Of a stretch of DNA of 64,000 nt, positions 8,598-15,497 are shown piece after piece. The notes beneath the pieces are model-generated. The model worked only from the letters and a program-made list of their open reading frames with translations. It had not been told where the DNA came from and made no database searches. The first letter of the stretch is position 1; the number at the start of each line of letters is the position of its first letter. This stretch comes from Streptomyces sp. NBC_01232. GTDB lineage: Bacteria; Actinomycetota; Actinomycetes; Streptomycetales; Streptomycetaceae. A program made the position numbers and the translations under genes. The stretch lies in the NCBI RefSeq assembly GCF_035989885.1, contig NZ_CP108518.1, forward strand, positions 8,361,001-8,425,000, given 5' to 3'.

Positions 8598-9029
8598 TCA
8601 GCGCTCGGACAGCTCCGAGGGTGCCTCCTGGACGACCCAGCTGTTGCCGTCGGGGTCGTCGAAGGTCAGGAAGGAGTTCCAGGTGTCGCCCTTGCCCTCC
8701 TCCCAGCCCGTCGGGCCGACGTGCCGAATGGGGGACACGTCCACCCCTCGGTCGGCCAGTTGTCCGCGGGCCGCCTCGATGTCCGTGACGCAGAGCTGCA
8801 GCCCGTGCAGAGTGCCGGGGGCCATGGCCTTGCCGCCGGGTGCCGCGGGCATGCCGCGGAGCATGGCGATGGAACACCGGGAACCGGGCGGGGTCATCTG
8901 GATGATGCGGACGCCGGGGGAGACCTCGTCGTCCAGGTCGATGGTGAAGCCGACCTTGTCGGCGTAGAAGCTCTTCGCGCGATCCATGTCGGTGACAGGG
9001 ACGGGGACTACTTCGAGCGTCCAGTCCAT
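8598..9029 (-). CDS. VOC (glyoxalase/bleomycin-resistance fold) family protein
   Basis: A 143-residue protein with the paired beta-alpha-beta-beta-beta VOC fold. It starts with WTLEVVPVPVTDMDRAKSFY, runs through LHGLQLCVTDIEAARGQL and ends with FDDPDGNSWVVQEA. The closing DPDGN is the usual last-strand motif, with a metal-ligand-like Glu just after it. VOC proteins include glyoxalases, dioxygenases and drug-binding proteins; nothing here decides between them. The start is ATG 9029 with GGGAG upstream; the much longer reading through to 10115 is read-through noise over the next gene. It stands alone, 176 nt from DUF5954. Confidence 0.85.
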   Translation of the reverse strand: MDWTLEVVPVPVTDMDRAKSFYADKVGFTIDLDDEVSPGVRIIQMTPPGSRCSIAMLRGMPAAPGGKAMAPGTLHGLQLCVTDIEAARGQLADRGVDVSPIRHVGPTGWEEGKGDTWNSFLTFDDPDGNSWVVQEAPSELSER

Positions 9030-9205
9030 GGGGTGTCTCCCTCGGGGCGTCAGCAGGTCTCGGACAGGGGGTCCACCGTTTCCCATGAGGTCCTGCGGCG
9101 CACGTAGAAACGCCCGCCGGACCCCGACTTGTCCGCGGAGGGCGAGCCGGTGGTGGGCCCTCCGCGGCTGTTGCGTGTTGAGTGTTGCCCGGTCCGTCGG
9201 CCGGG

Positions 9206-10294
9206 TCAGGCGTCGGGCAGGACGCGGCCGTCCTCGTCGAGCGTGAGGTGGATGCGCGCGGGGTCCTGGCTGTTGACGTCTGACGGCCGCGGCCCCTCGG
9301 GCCCGTCGGGACCCCAGCGCAGCAGCCGACGGGTACGGGCGATCTGGTACACGGCGTCCTGGAACTCCAGCCGGTTGACGCGCCCGGTCCGGAGCGTGTC
9401 GGCGGCCCCGGCGTACGCCGCCAGCTGCGCGGCCCGCAGGTCGGCGGACTCCTTGCCGTCCGGGGCGGTCCAGGTACGGGCGTCCGCGCGCGGGTCGGCG
9501 TCCTCGGGGATGTGGCCGCGCATCCGCGGCCACATCCAGGTCAGGGCGAAGTCCAGCGACTTGCGGGCGGCGTGCGGGGTCGCGTGCGGACCGCTGACCG
9601 GTCGCCAGCCACCCGTGGTCCGCTCCACGACGGTGAACGTCGGCGGCATCACCAGGACGTCCGGATGGGTCTCCAACGCCCGCCGGGAGTCGGAGCGCAC
9701 CTCCTCGGGGAACCGCGCGCCGGTGTAGCACAGGTCGCGCAGCGACAGCTGCTCGAACGCCTGGGTCGGGGTGACCGGCGCGTCCGGATCCACCACGAGA
9801 CCGTCGTCGATCTCGCATTCCCTGACGGCCCGGTCCCAGTCGGGCACGAGGGGCTCCGGATCGGTCGGGCGCGGTGCCTCGATACCGCCCGGACCCGAGG
9901 CGGCGTACTCCTCGGCGCGCACCACCCGGTACCGGGTCCCGGACACGAGGAGCTCGTCGACCCGCTCGCTCTCGAGCCGGGCGACCGCCGCCAGCAGTGC
10001 ACGCCGCTCCGCCCGGTCCTTCGCCTCGTCCTTCGCGCGGAACCACAGCTGCGAGTTCAGCCCGTCGCGGGCCTGCTGGGGGCAGCCGGCCGTCACTTCG
10101 AGCACGACCCGCCACCGCGGCCCGTCCCCGGCGGACTGCGCCGCCACCCCGAACAGCGGGCCGCGCACCACCACATCGCCCGCACGCGCCGCGGCGTCGA
10201 GCGCGTCGGCCTCCACTGCGGCCTCCACCGGCTCGACCGGTACCCGCACCACCACCGGCCGCGCCCCGCGCGGCCTCATGTCCCCACGGTCCAT
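9206..10294 (-). CDS. DUF5954 family protein
   Basis: A 362-residue soluble protein matching the Streptomyces DUF5954 family as remembered: a short N-terminal Val/Arg-rich strand, the block RWRVVLEVTAGCPQQARDGL, a charged helix DEAKDRAERRALLAAVARLE, then RYRVVRAEEYAASGPGGIE and PRPTDPEP, and later EIDDGLVVDPDAPVTPTQA. No catalytic motif is recognisable and no function is established for the family. The start is ATG 10294 (MDRGD); a second ATG five codons later is possible. The longer upstream reading crosses the repeat element at 10.5 kb and is not coding. Copies of this family are often numerous per Streptomyces genome. Confidence 0.8.
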   Translation of the reverse strand: MDRGDMRPRGARPVVVRVPVEPVEAAVEADALDAAARAGDVVVRGPLFGVAAQSAGDGPRWRVVLEVTAGCPQQARDGLNSQLWFRAKDEAKDRAERRALLAAVARLESERVDELLVSGTRYRVVRAEEYAASGPGGIEAPRPTDPEPLVPDWDRAVRECEIDDGLVVDPDAPVTPTQAFEQLSLRDLCYTGARFPEEVRSDSRRALETHPDVLVMPPTFTVVERTTGGWRPVSGPHATPHAARKSLDFALTWMWPRMRGHIPEDADPRADARTWTAPDGKESADLRAAQLAAYAGAADTLRTGRVNRLEFQDAVYQIARTRRLLRWGPDGPEGPRPSDVNSQDPARIHLTLDEDGRVLPDA

Positions 10295-10508
10295 GCCCCC
10301 ATCCTGCCGACGACGGCCCGGCACTGCCCCTGATTCGCCGATTCCCCAGCCTCCGGGGTCCCCGGGCGGTACCGTCCGCACACCTTCCGCCGCACCCCTG
10401 ACATTCGGCCCGGCCGGGTCGGTGGACGTGTCGACCGTGTATGCGTCGGTGGACTCCCGGCCCACCCTCGTGGAGGCTCTGGCGGCGTAGGGACCCGCCG
10501 GATCGGAG

Positions 10509-10673
10509 CTAGTGCTGTGACCGGAAAGGTCCACCGGGTCGCGGCGCCCGGCACGGCACCTCGCCGTGTTGTCGGACCACGCAAGTACGTCCAGTACGAG
10601 CCGCGGCCCTCCGTCTTGCGATGCACCGCACCGGACACCGCGACCCGGCACACCTTTCCGGCCACAGCACTAG
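10509..10673. repeat. 165-bp imperfect inverted-repeat element with CTAG ends
   Basis: The segment starts CTAGTGCTGTG and ends CACAGCACTAG, exact inverses. The two arms of about 55 bp match at roughly four positions in five (for example CCGGAAAGGT against ACCTTTCCGG). The 55-bp centre contains GTACGTCCAGTAC. It lies between DUF5954 (minus) and a small plus-strand gene, outside any convincing gene. Open frames cross it only because of base composition. I have an uncertain memory of similar hairpin elements between genes in other Streptomyces. It could be a MITE, a REP-like sequence, or a structured RNA. Confidence 0.7.
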
Positions 10674-10703
10674 GGGTGTTCTGCCGGTCAGGCCGGACAC
10701 CCC
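10674..10703. terminator. Hairpin next to the repeat element
   Basis: GGGGTGT at 10674-10680 pairs with ACACCCC at 10697-10703, with an inner CCGG/CCGG pair, then a short TTT. It abuts the 165-bp element. It could stop read-through in either direction; no long U run follows, as is normal in Streptomyces. Confidence 0.4.
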
Positions 10704-10718
10704 TTTGGGTGCGCGCCA

Positions 10719-10756
10719 CCCCACCGGGCGCTGTCCCCCGAGGGGGTCCGGTGGGG
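10719..10756. terminator. GC-rich bipartite hairpin
   Basis: CCCCACCGG (10719-10727) pairs with CCGGTGGGG (10748-10756), and inside it CCCCC pairs with GGGGG around a GA loop. This is a strong hairpin in a gene-free stretch, probably a factor-independent stop. Confidence 0.5.
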
Positions 10757-10956
10757 CGGGATCGTGCAGCGAGGCAGCCCGCCTCAACCCTTGAATGGGA
10801 TGCTCCGACTGTAGGGCCGGCCACTGACAATGCCGGGCGATCCCCGCCTCTGAATCGAATGAACGTCCTATATCGGGCTCGGCGTGCTGGACCGGTCGGT
10901 CCGGCGCACCCTGGGGATGTGGGGGACCGTACCGAACGCGTGGGGAGGTTGGACCG

Positions 10957-11310
10957 ATGCGCAAGTCCGACGGACCACAGCCCTGGGGGCCGTCCATGGA
11001 ACCGCCCCCGGACCTGCTCTACTCGCCCGCCGGCGAACCGCTCGACGACGGTCGGCGCACCGCGGTCCTCGACTGGACCGTGAACCAGTACGTCAGCCTC
11101 GGGTGGCGCGTCGAATCCCGCTCCCCGACCCAGGCCGTGCTGGTCCGCGGCGGCGACGTCAACCACGTGCTGCACGCGATCCTGACCATCTTCACGTGCC
11201 TGCTGTGGGGCGTCGTCTGGATCGTGCTGGCCCTGGGCAACAAGAAGGAGCGCGTCGCCCTCACCGTCGACCCCAACGGCTACGTGCAGACCGTGCACGG
11301 TCCGGGCTGA
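10957..11310 (+). CDS. Small single-pass membrane protein, conserved hypothetical
   Basis: A 117-residue protein. A hydrophilic first half ends in WRVESRSPTQAVLVRGGDVNHV. One clear transmembrane segment follows (ILTIFTCLLWGVVWIVLAL), and the last strand carries VALTVDPNGYVQ. This pattern is common in actinobacteria as an unnamed family. The start ATG 10957 has GGGAGG about eight bases upstream. It runs convergently toward the TetR gene, whose stop is 20 nt past its own. No function is known; membrane association is the only safe statement. Confidence 0.8.
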   Translation: MRKSDGPQPWGPSMEPPPDLLYSPAGEPLDDGRRTAVLDWTVNQYVSLGWRVESRSPTQAVLVRGGDVNHVLHAILTIFTCLLWGVVWIVLALGNKKERVALTVDPNGYVQTVHGPG

Positions 11311-11329
11311 ACGCGGCCGTCCCCTGCGG

Positions 11330-11953
11330 TCAGGCCTCCCCCTCCGTCTGCGGGAACTGGGGGCCGATGCCCAGCGTGGGTGCGATGGTCCGCCAGATCG
11401 TGGACCTGGCCGTCGTCAGGTCCACCCGCGGATCGTCGAGCATCAGCCGGATGCCGAGGCCGTCGCATAGCGCCAGCACCAGGGTTCCGAGCGCGGCCAC
11501 GTCGCACTCGGTGAACTCCCCGGAGCGGATGCCCCGTTCCACGGCCCCGGTCACCCAGGCGTGCAGCTGGTCGTACAGGTCGACGGCCAAGTGCCGGGCC
11601 GCCGTGTCCCGCTGGGCGCGCACCCACAGCTCCTGCCAGAGCTTCCAGTCCTGGCGCAGCTCGGCATCGCTCGGCAGCATGCTCCGCAGGATGCGGGCCA
11701 GGACGACGGAGGCGGGCACCGAGTCGGCAACGCCCACGGTGTCCGTACCGGTCTGGGCGAAGGAGTGCGTCATCGCCTCGGCGAAGAGCTTCTCCCGGGT
11801 GTCGAAGTGGTAGTGCAGCAGGGCCTTCGACACCCCGGCGTGCTCGGCGACCTTGCGCATGCTGACGTTCTCGAAGCCGATGTCGGCGATGACTTCGCAC
11901 GCGGCCGTGAGGATTCGCTCACGTGTCTCGAGTGCGCGCTCGGCCTTGGTCAC
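11330..11953 (-). CDS. TetR family transcriptional regulator (last gene of the acyl-CoA operon)
   Basis: A 207-residue regulator. Residues 8-55 form the TetR helix-turn-helix (RERILTAACEVIADIGFENV, then VSKALLHYHF and REKLFAEA). The C-terminal helical ligand domain carries VLALCDGLGIRLMLDDP, the TetR_C type seen in BetI-like and fatty-acid-type regulators. The start is GTG 11953, which shares GTGA with the stop of the dehydrogenase gene before it, so it is translationally coupled. As the last gene of the operon it probably controls its own expression through the palindromes at 19738-19785. The ligand may be an acyl-CoA or the amine substrate; neither is shown by the sequence. Confidence 0.9.
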   Translation of the reverse strand: MTKAERALETRERILTAACEVIADIGFENVSMRKVAEHAGVSKALLHYHFDTREKLFAEAMTHSFAQTGTDTVGVADSVPASVVLARILRSMLPSDAELRQDWKLWQELWVRAQRDTAARHLAVDLYDQLHAWVTGAVERGIRSGEFTECDVAALGTLVLALCDGLGIRLMLDDPRVDLTTARSTIWRTIAPTLGIGPQFPQTEGEA

Positions 11954-12912
11954 GTTGGCTGCTCCCCGTGTCGGCGCCCGTGAACCGGGCGGGTGGGCCC
12001 GGTTGCCGTGGCCACCATGCCCCCATCCTCGCTCATCACGACACCCCCACGGGCGCCGTAGGTGTGGAAGCCCCGGCCCGTCTTGCGGCCCAGCCGGCCC
12101 GCGTCGACCATCCGGGCCAGCAGCGGCGGCGGGGCGTACAGCGGCTCCCGGTACTCCGCGTACATCGACCGGGCGATGGCCTGCACCGTGTCCAGTCCGA
12201 TCAGGTCGGCCAGGGCGAGCGGCCCCAGCGGGTGCGCGCAGCCCAGGGTCATGCCCCGGTCGATGTCCTCGGCAGAAGCGGTGCCGCACTCGGCCATGCG
12301 TACGGCGGCCAGCAGGTAGGGCACCAGCAGTGCGTTCACCACGAAGCCCGCCCGGTCCTGGGCCCGGACGACCTCCTTGCCCAGCACCCCGGTGGCGAAC
12401 GCGCGCGTCCGCCGCACGGTCTCCTCCCCGGTGAGCAGGGAGGGAACCAGCTCGACCAGGGGGAGCACCGGGACGGGGTTGAAGAAGTGCAGGCCGACGA
12501 CCTGCTCCGGCCGCGAGATGGCGGCGGCGAGCCGGATGACGGGGATGGAGGAGGTGTTCGTCGCCAGGACGGCGTCCCGGCGCTCCACCACCCGGTCGAG
12601 CAGCGCGAACACCTCCAGCTTCGCCCCCTCGTCCTCGGCGACCGCCTCGACGACGAGGTCCCGGTCCGCCAGCCCGGCCACGTCGGTGGTCACCGAGATC
12701 CGGCCGACGGCGGCGTCCCGTTCGGCATCGGTCAGCTTTCCGGACGCCCTGGCGCGTTCCAGGGAGCGGGTGATCCGCTCCAGGCCCGCGGCCGCGGCCG
12801 TACGGGTCGTCTCCAGCACCACGACGTCCCGCCCGGCTCGGGCGCAGACCTCGGCGATGCCGGATCCCATCAGCCCGCAGCCCACGACCCCGACCCGTTC
12901 GACATCGGTCAT
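11950..12912 (-). CDS. 3-hydroxybutyryl-CoA / 3-hydroxyacyl-CoA dehydrogenase
   Basis: A 320-residue NAD-dependent dehydrogenase. The N-terminal Rossmann motif is VGVVGCGLMGSGIAEV, followed by TNTSSIPV, the family signature HFFNPVPVLPLVE and a catalytic His in that motif. The C-terminal domain carries NALLVPYLLAA and LGCAHPLGPLALADLIGLD. It oxidises a 3-hydroxyacyl-CoA to the 3-ketoacyl-CoA, or the reverse. The C-terminal tail of about 30 residues after GFHTYG is rich in Arg and Pro and probably disordered. The start is ATG 12912 with a good GGAGGAC ribosome site. It overlaps the TetR gene by 4 nt. It supplies the step after the acyl-CoA dehydrogenases, but no enoyl-CoA hydratase is present in the operon. 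Confidence 0.92.
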   Translation of the reverse strand: MTDVERVGVVGCGLMGSGIAEVCARAGRDVVVLETTRTAAAAGLERITRSLERARASGKLTDAERDAAVGRISVTTDVAGLADRDLVVEAVAEDEGAKLEVFALLDRVVERRDAVLATNTSSIPVIRLAAAISRPEQVVGLHFFNPVPVLPLVELVPSLLTGEETVRRTRAFATGVLGKEVVRAQDRAGFVVNALLVPYLLAAVRMAECGTASAEDIDRGMTLGCAHPLGPLALADLIGLDTVQAIARSMYAEYREPLYAPPPLLARMVDAGRLGRKTGRGFHTYGARGGVVMSEDGGMVATATGPTRPVHGRRHGEQPT

Positions 12913-13006
12913 CGATCCGTCCTCCCTCCTGTGGTTCCTCAGGTCCGTACGGGGCGGGCGGCGGTCCGGGCGGCACCCGCGGGCACCGCCCGGACCGCCG
13001 GCCCGG

Positions 13007-14179
13007 TCACCCGGCGGAGGGCATCTGCAGAACGCCCGTACCACGCTTGACCAGTTCGCCTGCGATGATCAGGCGCTGGATCTCGGACGTGCCCTCCCAG
13101 ATGCGGTCGACGCGCAGTTCGCGGTAGAGGCGCTCGACCGGGTAGGAGCGGTCGTAGCCGCGCCCGCCGAAGATCTGCAGGCACCGGTCGACGACGCGGC
13201 CCGACGCCTCGCTGGCCGCCAGCTTGGCGATGGCCGCCTTGGCGTGCAGCGTCTTGCGGTCGAGCGCGCCCTCGTCGACCTCCCAGGCGACCTGGTGCGT
13301 GTAGGCGCGGTTGACGGCGATGTCGACCGCGCAGTCGGCGAGCATGCCCTGGATGAGCTGGAAGTCGGCGATGGGCGAGCCGAACTGGCGGCGTTCGATC
13401 GCCCAGTCCCGGGCCAGTTCCAGAGCCCGCTCCGCCGCCCCGATCGTCCGGGCGGCGATCATCAGCCGCTCCTCGGTGAACCAGGAGCGCGTGATGTCGT
13501 AGCCCTGGCCCACCTCGCCCAGCACCGCGTCCTCGGGGACGAACACCTCGGTGAAGGTGAACTCGGGGTGCTCGTAGACGAAGGTGTGCATCCAGCGCGG
13601 CACCCGGGTCATCTCGATGCCCGTCGTGTCCTTGTCGACGAGGAACAGCGTCGGTGCGCGCTCCTCCCCGGCTGCGGCGAGCACGATCATGAAGTCGGCG
13701 TGGTCGCCGACGGTGACGAACCACTTCTCGCCGTTTAGCACCCACCCGCCGTCGGTCCGCGTCGCAGTGGTCCGCAGGCTCTGCGGGTCGGAGCCGGCCT
13801 CCGGCTCGGTCACCGCGTAGCAGTCCCGGCGCTGCCCCCGGATCACCGGGACCAGGTAGCGCTCGCGCTGCTCGGGCGTGCAGTACGACAGGGCGTTGGC
13901 CGGTCGCCACACCATGTCCCACAGGGCTCCGGTGAGCCGGCCGAGCTCCGCCTGGACCGTGACCTGCTCCAGGATCGTGAGACCGGCGCCTCCCCACTCC
14001 TTCGGCATGTTGACGGCCTGCAGCCCGCTGTCGAGGACCGCGTCGCGGATCTCGGTGTGGGCCTGCGGGGGCAGCCCGTTGTTCTCCTCGCAGTCGAGCT
14101 CGTACTTGGTGATGAAGTCGGTGAGCGCGCGCGCCGAGCTCCGCAGCTCTTCCTGACGGGCGGTGAGGCGGAAGTCCAT
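13007..14179 (-). CDS. Acyl-CoA dehydrogenase, second of two tandem paralogues
   Basis: A 390-residue flavoenzyme. It has the family landmarks YAVTEPEAGSDPQSLRTTAT, WVLNGEKWFVT, the FAD-binding RRQFGSPIADFQ and QIFGGRGYDR, and the catalytic glutamate in RIWEGTSEIQRLIIA. It introduces an alpha,beta double bond into an acyl-CoA, reducing FAD. It is strongly similar to the neighbouring 14218-15453 gene along its whole length, with identical runs such as QVAWE and ERALELARDWAIERRQFGS, so the pair arose by duplication. The start is ATG 14179. The divergence is mostly in the N-terminal domain and around the acyl pocket, which suggests a two-subunit complex or two substrates. Acyl-CoA dehydrogenases of the alpha2beta2 steroid type also occur as tandem genes, but here both copies keep the glutamate. 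Confidence 0.92.
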   Translation of the reverse strand: MDFRLTARQEELRSSARALTDFITKYELDCEENNGLPPQAHTEIRDAVLDSGLQAVNMPKEWGGAGLTILEQVTVQAELGRLTGALWDMVWRPANALSYCTPEQRERYLVPVIRGQRRDCYAVTEPEAGSDPQSLRTTATRTDGGWVLNGEKWFVTVGDHADFMIVLAAAGEERAPTLFLVDKDTTGIEMTRVPRWMHTFVYEHPEFTFTEVFVPEDAVLGEVGQGYDITRSWFTEERLMIAARTIGAAERALELARDWAIERRQFGSPIADFQLIQGMLADCAVDIAVNRAYTHQVAWEVDEGALDRKTLHAKAAIAKLAASEASGRVVDRCLQIFGGRGYDRSYPVERLYRELRVDRIWEGTSEIQRLIIAGELVKRGTGVLQMPSAG

Positions 14180-14217
14180 GGGTGTCTGTCCTCTGGGTCG
14201 TGTCGGGGGAGCGGTCG

Positions 14218-15453
14218 TCAGGAAGCGGAGGGAAGGGAGCCGGGAAGGGAGCCGGGATGGGAGCCGGGAAGGGATTCGGCACGGGTGACGGGGAGGGCGA
14301 GGGCCCGGGTGCCGCGCTTGATCAGCTCGTTGGCGATGATGAGCCGCTGGATCTCGGAAGTGCCCTCCCAGATCCGGTCGACGCGCAGTTCGCGGTACAT
14401 GCGCTCGACGGGGTACGTACGGTCGTAGCCGCGCCCGCCGAAGATCTGCACGCACCGGTCGATGACCCGCCCCGCGGCCTCGCTCGCCGCGAGCTTCGCC
14501 GTCGAGGCCTTCGCGTGCAGCGTCTTGCGGTCGGTCTCCGGCCGGTCCGCCTCCCAGGCGACCTGGTGCGTGTAGGCGCGGTTGACGGCGATGTCGACCG
14601 CGCAGTCGGCGAGCATGCCCTGGATGAGCTGAAAGTCGGCGATGCGGGAGCCGAACTGGCGGCGCTCGATCGCCCAGTCCCGGGCGAGTTCCAGCGCCCG
14701 CTCGGCCGCGCCCACGGTCCGCGCGGCGATCATCAGCCGCTCGTCGGTGAACCACTCCTTGGTCAGTTCGTAGCCGTTGCCGACACCGCCGAGCACGTCC
14801 TCGTCGGGAACGAAGACATCGGTGAACGTGAACTCGGGATGCCCGTTCACCGCGGAGTGCATGAACCGCGGGACGCGCGTCATCTCGACCCCGGGCGCCT
14901 CCTTGTCCACGAAGAACAGGGTGGCCGCACGCTCGGGCCCCGCATCGGCCTGCACCAGCAGGAAGTCGGCGATGTCGCCGCAGGTCACGAACCACTTCTC
15001 GCCGTTCAGCAGCCATCCGCCGTCGGTACGGGTGGCGGTGCTCGTGCCCGATCCGGGGTCGGAGCCCGCACCGGGCTCGGTCACCGCGAACGCGTCGAAC
15101 CGCTCGCCCCGGATGACCGGCAGCAGGTACTTCTCCCGCTGTGCCTCGGTGCCGTACGCCAGGACGTTCGCCGGCCGCCAGGGGATGTCCCAGAGGCAGT
15201 TGGTGACCTTGCCGAACTCCTCCTCGACGATGACCTGGTCCAGCAGGGACAGGCCCGCGCCGCCCCATTCGGCCGGCATGTTGATCGCGTAGACGCCCGC
15301 CTCGACGGCGGCACGGGTCAGTTCGCGGACCGTCTCGACGGGCAGCGGGCCGCCCGCCTCCTCGGAGCGGTCCTCGTACGTCATCAGGAGCCGGGAGTAG
15401 GCGGCGGCTCGGGCCTTGAGGTCGGCCTGCTCGGGTGTGTAGCGGAATTCCAT
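14218..15453 (-). CDS. Acyl-CoA dehydrogenase, first of two tandem paralogues
   Basis: A 411-residue acyl-CoA dehydrogenase with FAVTEPGAGSDPGSG, WLLNGEKWFVTCGDIADF, RRQFGSRIADFQ, QIFGGRGYDRTYPVER and the catalytic glutamate in RIWEGTSEIQ. The start is ATG 15453 with GGAGGA twelve bases upstream. Compared with its neighbour it has an extra C-terminal tail made of repeated Pro-Gly-Ser residues, encoded by a 12-bp tandem repeat at 14233-14274. That tail lies past the last helix of the fold and is unlikely to be catalytic. It follows the acyl-CoA synthetase gene by 44 nt, so the product of that enzyme is a natural substrate. Confidence 0.92.
   Translation of the reverse strand: MEFRYTPEQADLKARAAAYSRLLMTYEDRSEEAGGPLPVETVRELTRAAVEAGVYAINMPAEWGGAGLSLLDQVIVEEEFGKVTNCLWDIPWRPANVLAYGTEAQREKYLLPVIRGERFDAFAVTEPGAGSDPGSGTSTATRTDGGWLLNGEKWFVTCGDIADFLLVQADAGPERAATLFFVDKEAPGVEMTRVPRFMHSAVNGHPEFTFTDVFVPDEDVLGGVGNGYELTKEWFTDERLMIAARTVGAAERALELARDWAIERRQFGSRIADFQLIQGMLADCAVDIAVNRAYTHQVAWEADRPETDRKTLHAKASTAKLAASEAAGRVIDRCVQIFGGRGYDRTYPVERMYRELRVDRIWEGTSEIQRLIIANELIKRGTRALALPVTRAESLPGSHPGSLPGSLPSAS
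14233..14274. repeat. 12-bp tandem repeat, about 3.5 units
   Basis: The unit AAGGGAGCCGGG is repeated three and a half times with one substitution (A to T in the third copy). It encodes the Gly-Ser-Leu-Pro tail of the first acyl-CoA dehydrogenase. Since 12 is a multiple of 3, copy-number change would keep the frame. Confidence 0.85.
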
Positions 15454-15497
15454 TTGCGGTCAGTCCTCCAGAGCACAGGGGGTGGTGGGTGGAGCGG

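Noticed and set aside
10295..10651. Extension of the DUF5954 gene into the repeat element
   Set aside because: The family starts at the MDRGD methionine or close to it; the extra frame runs through the hairpin element.
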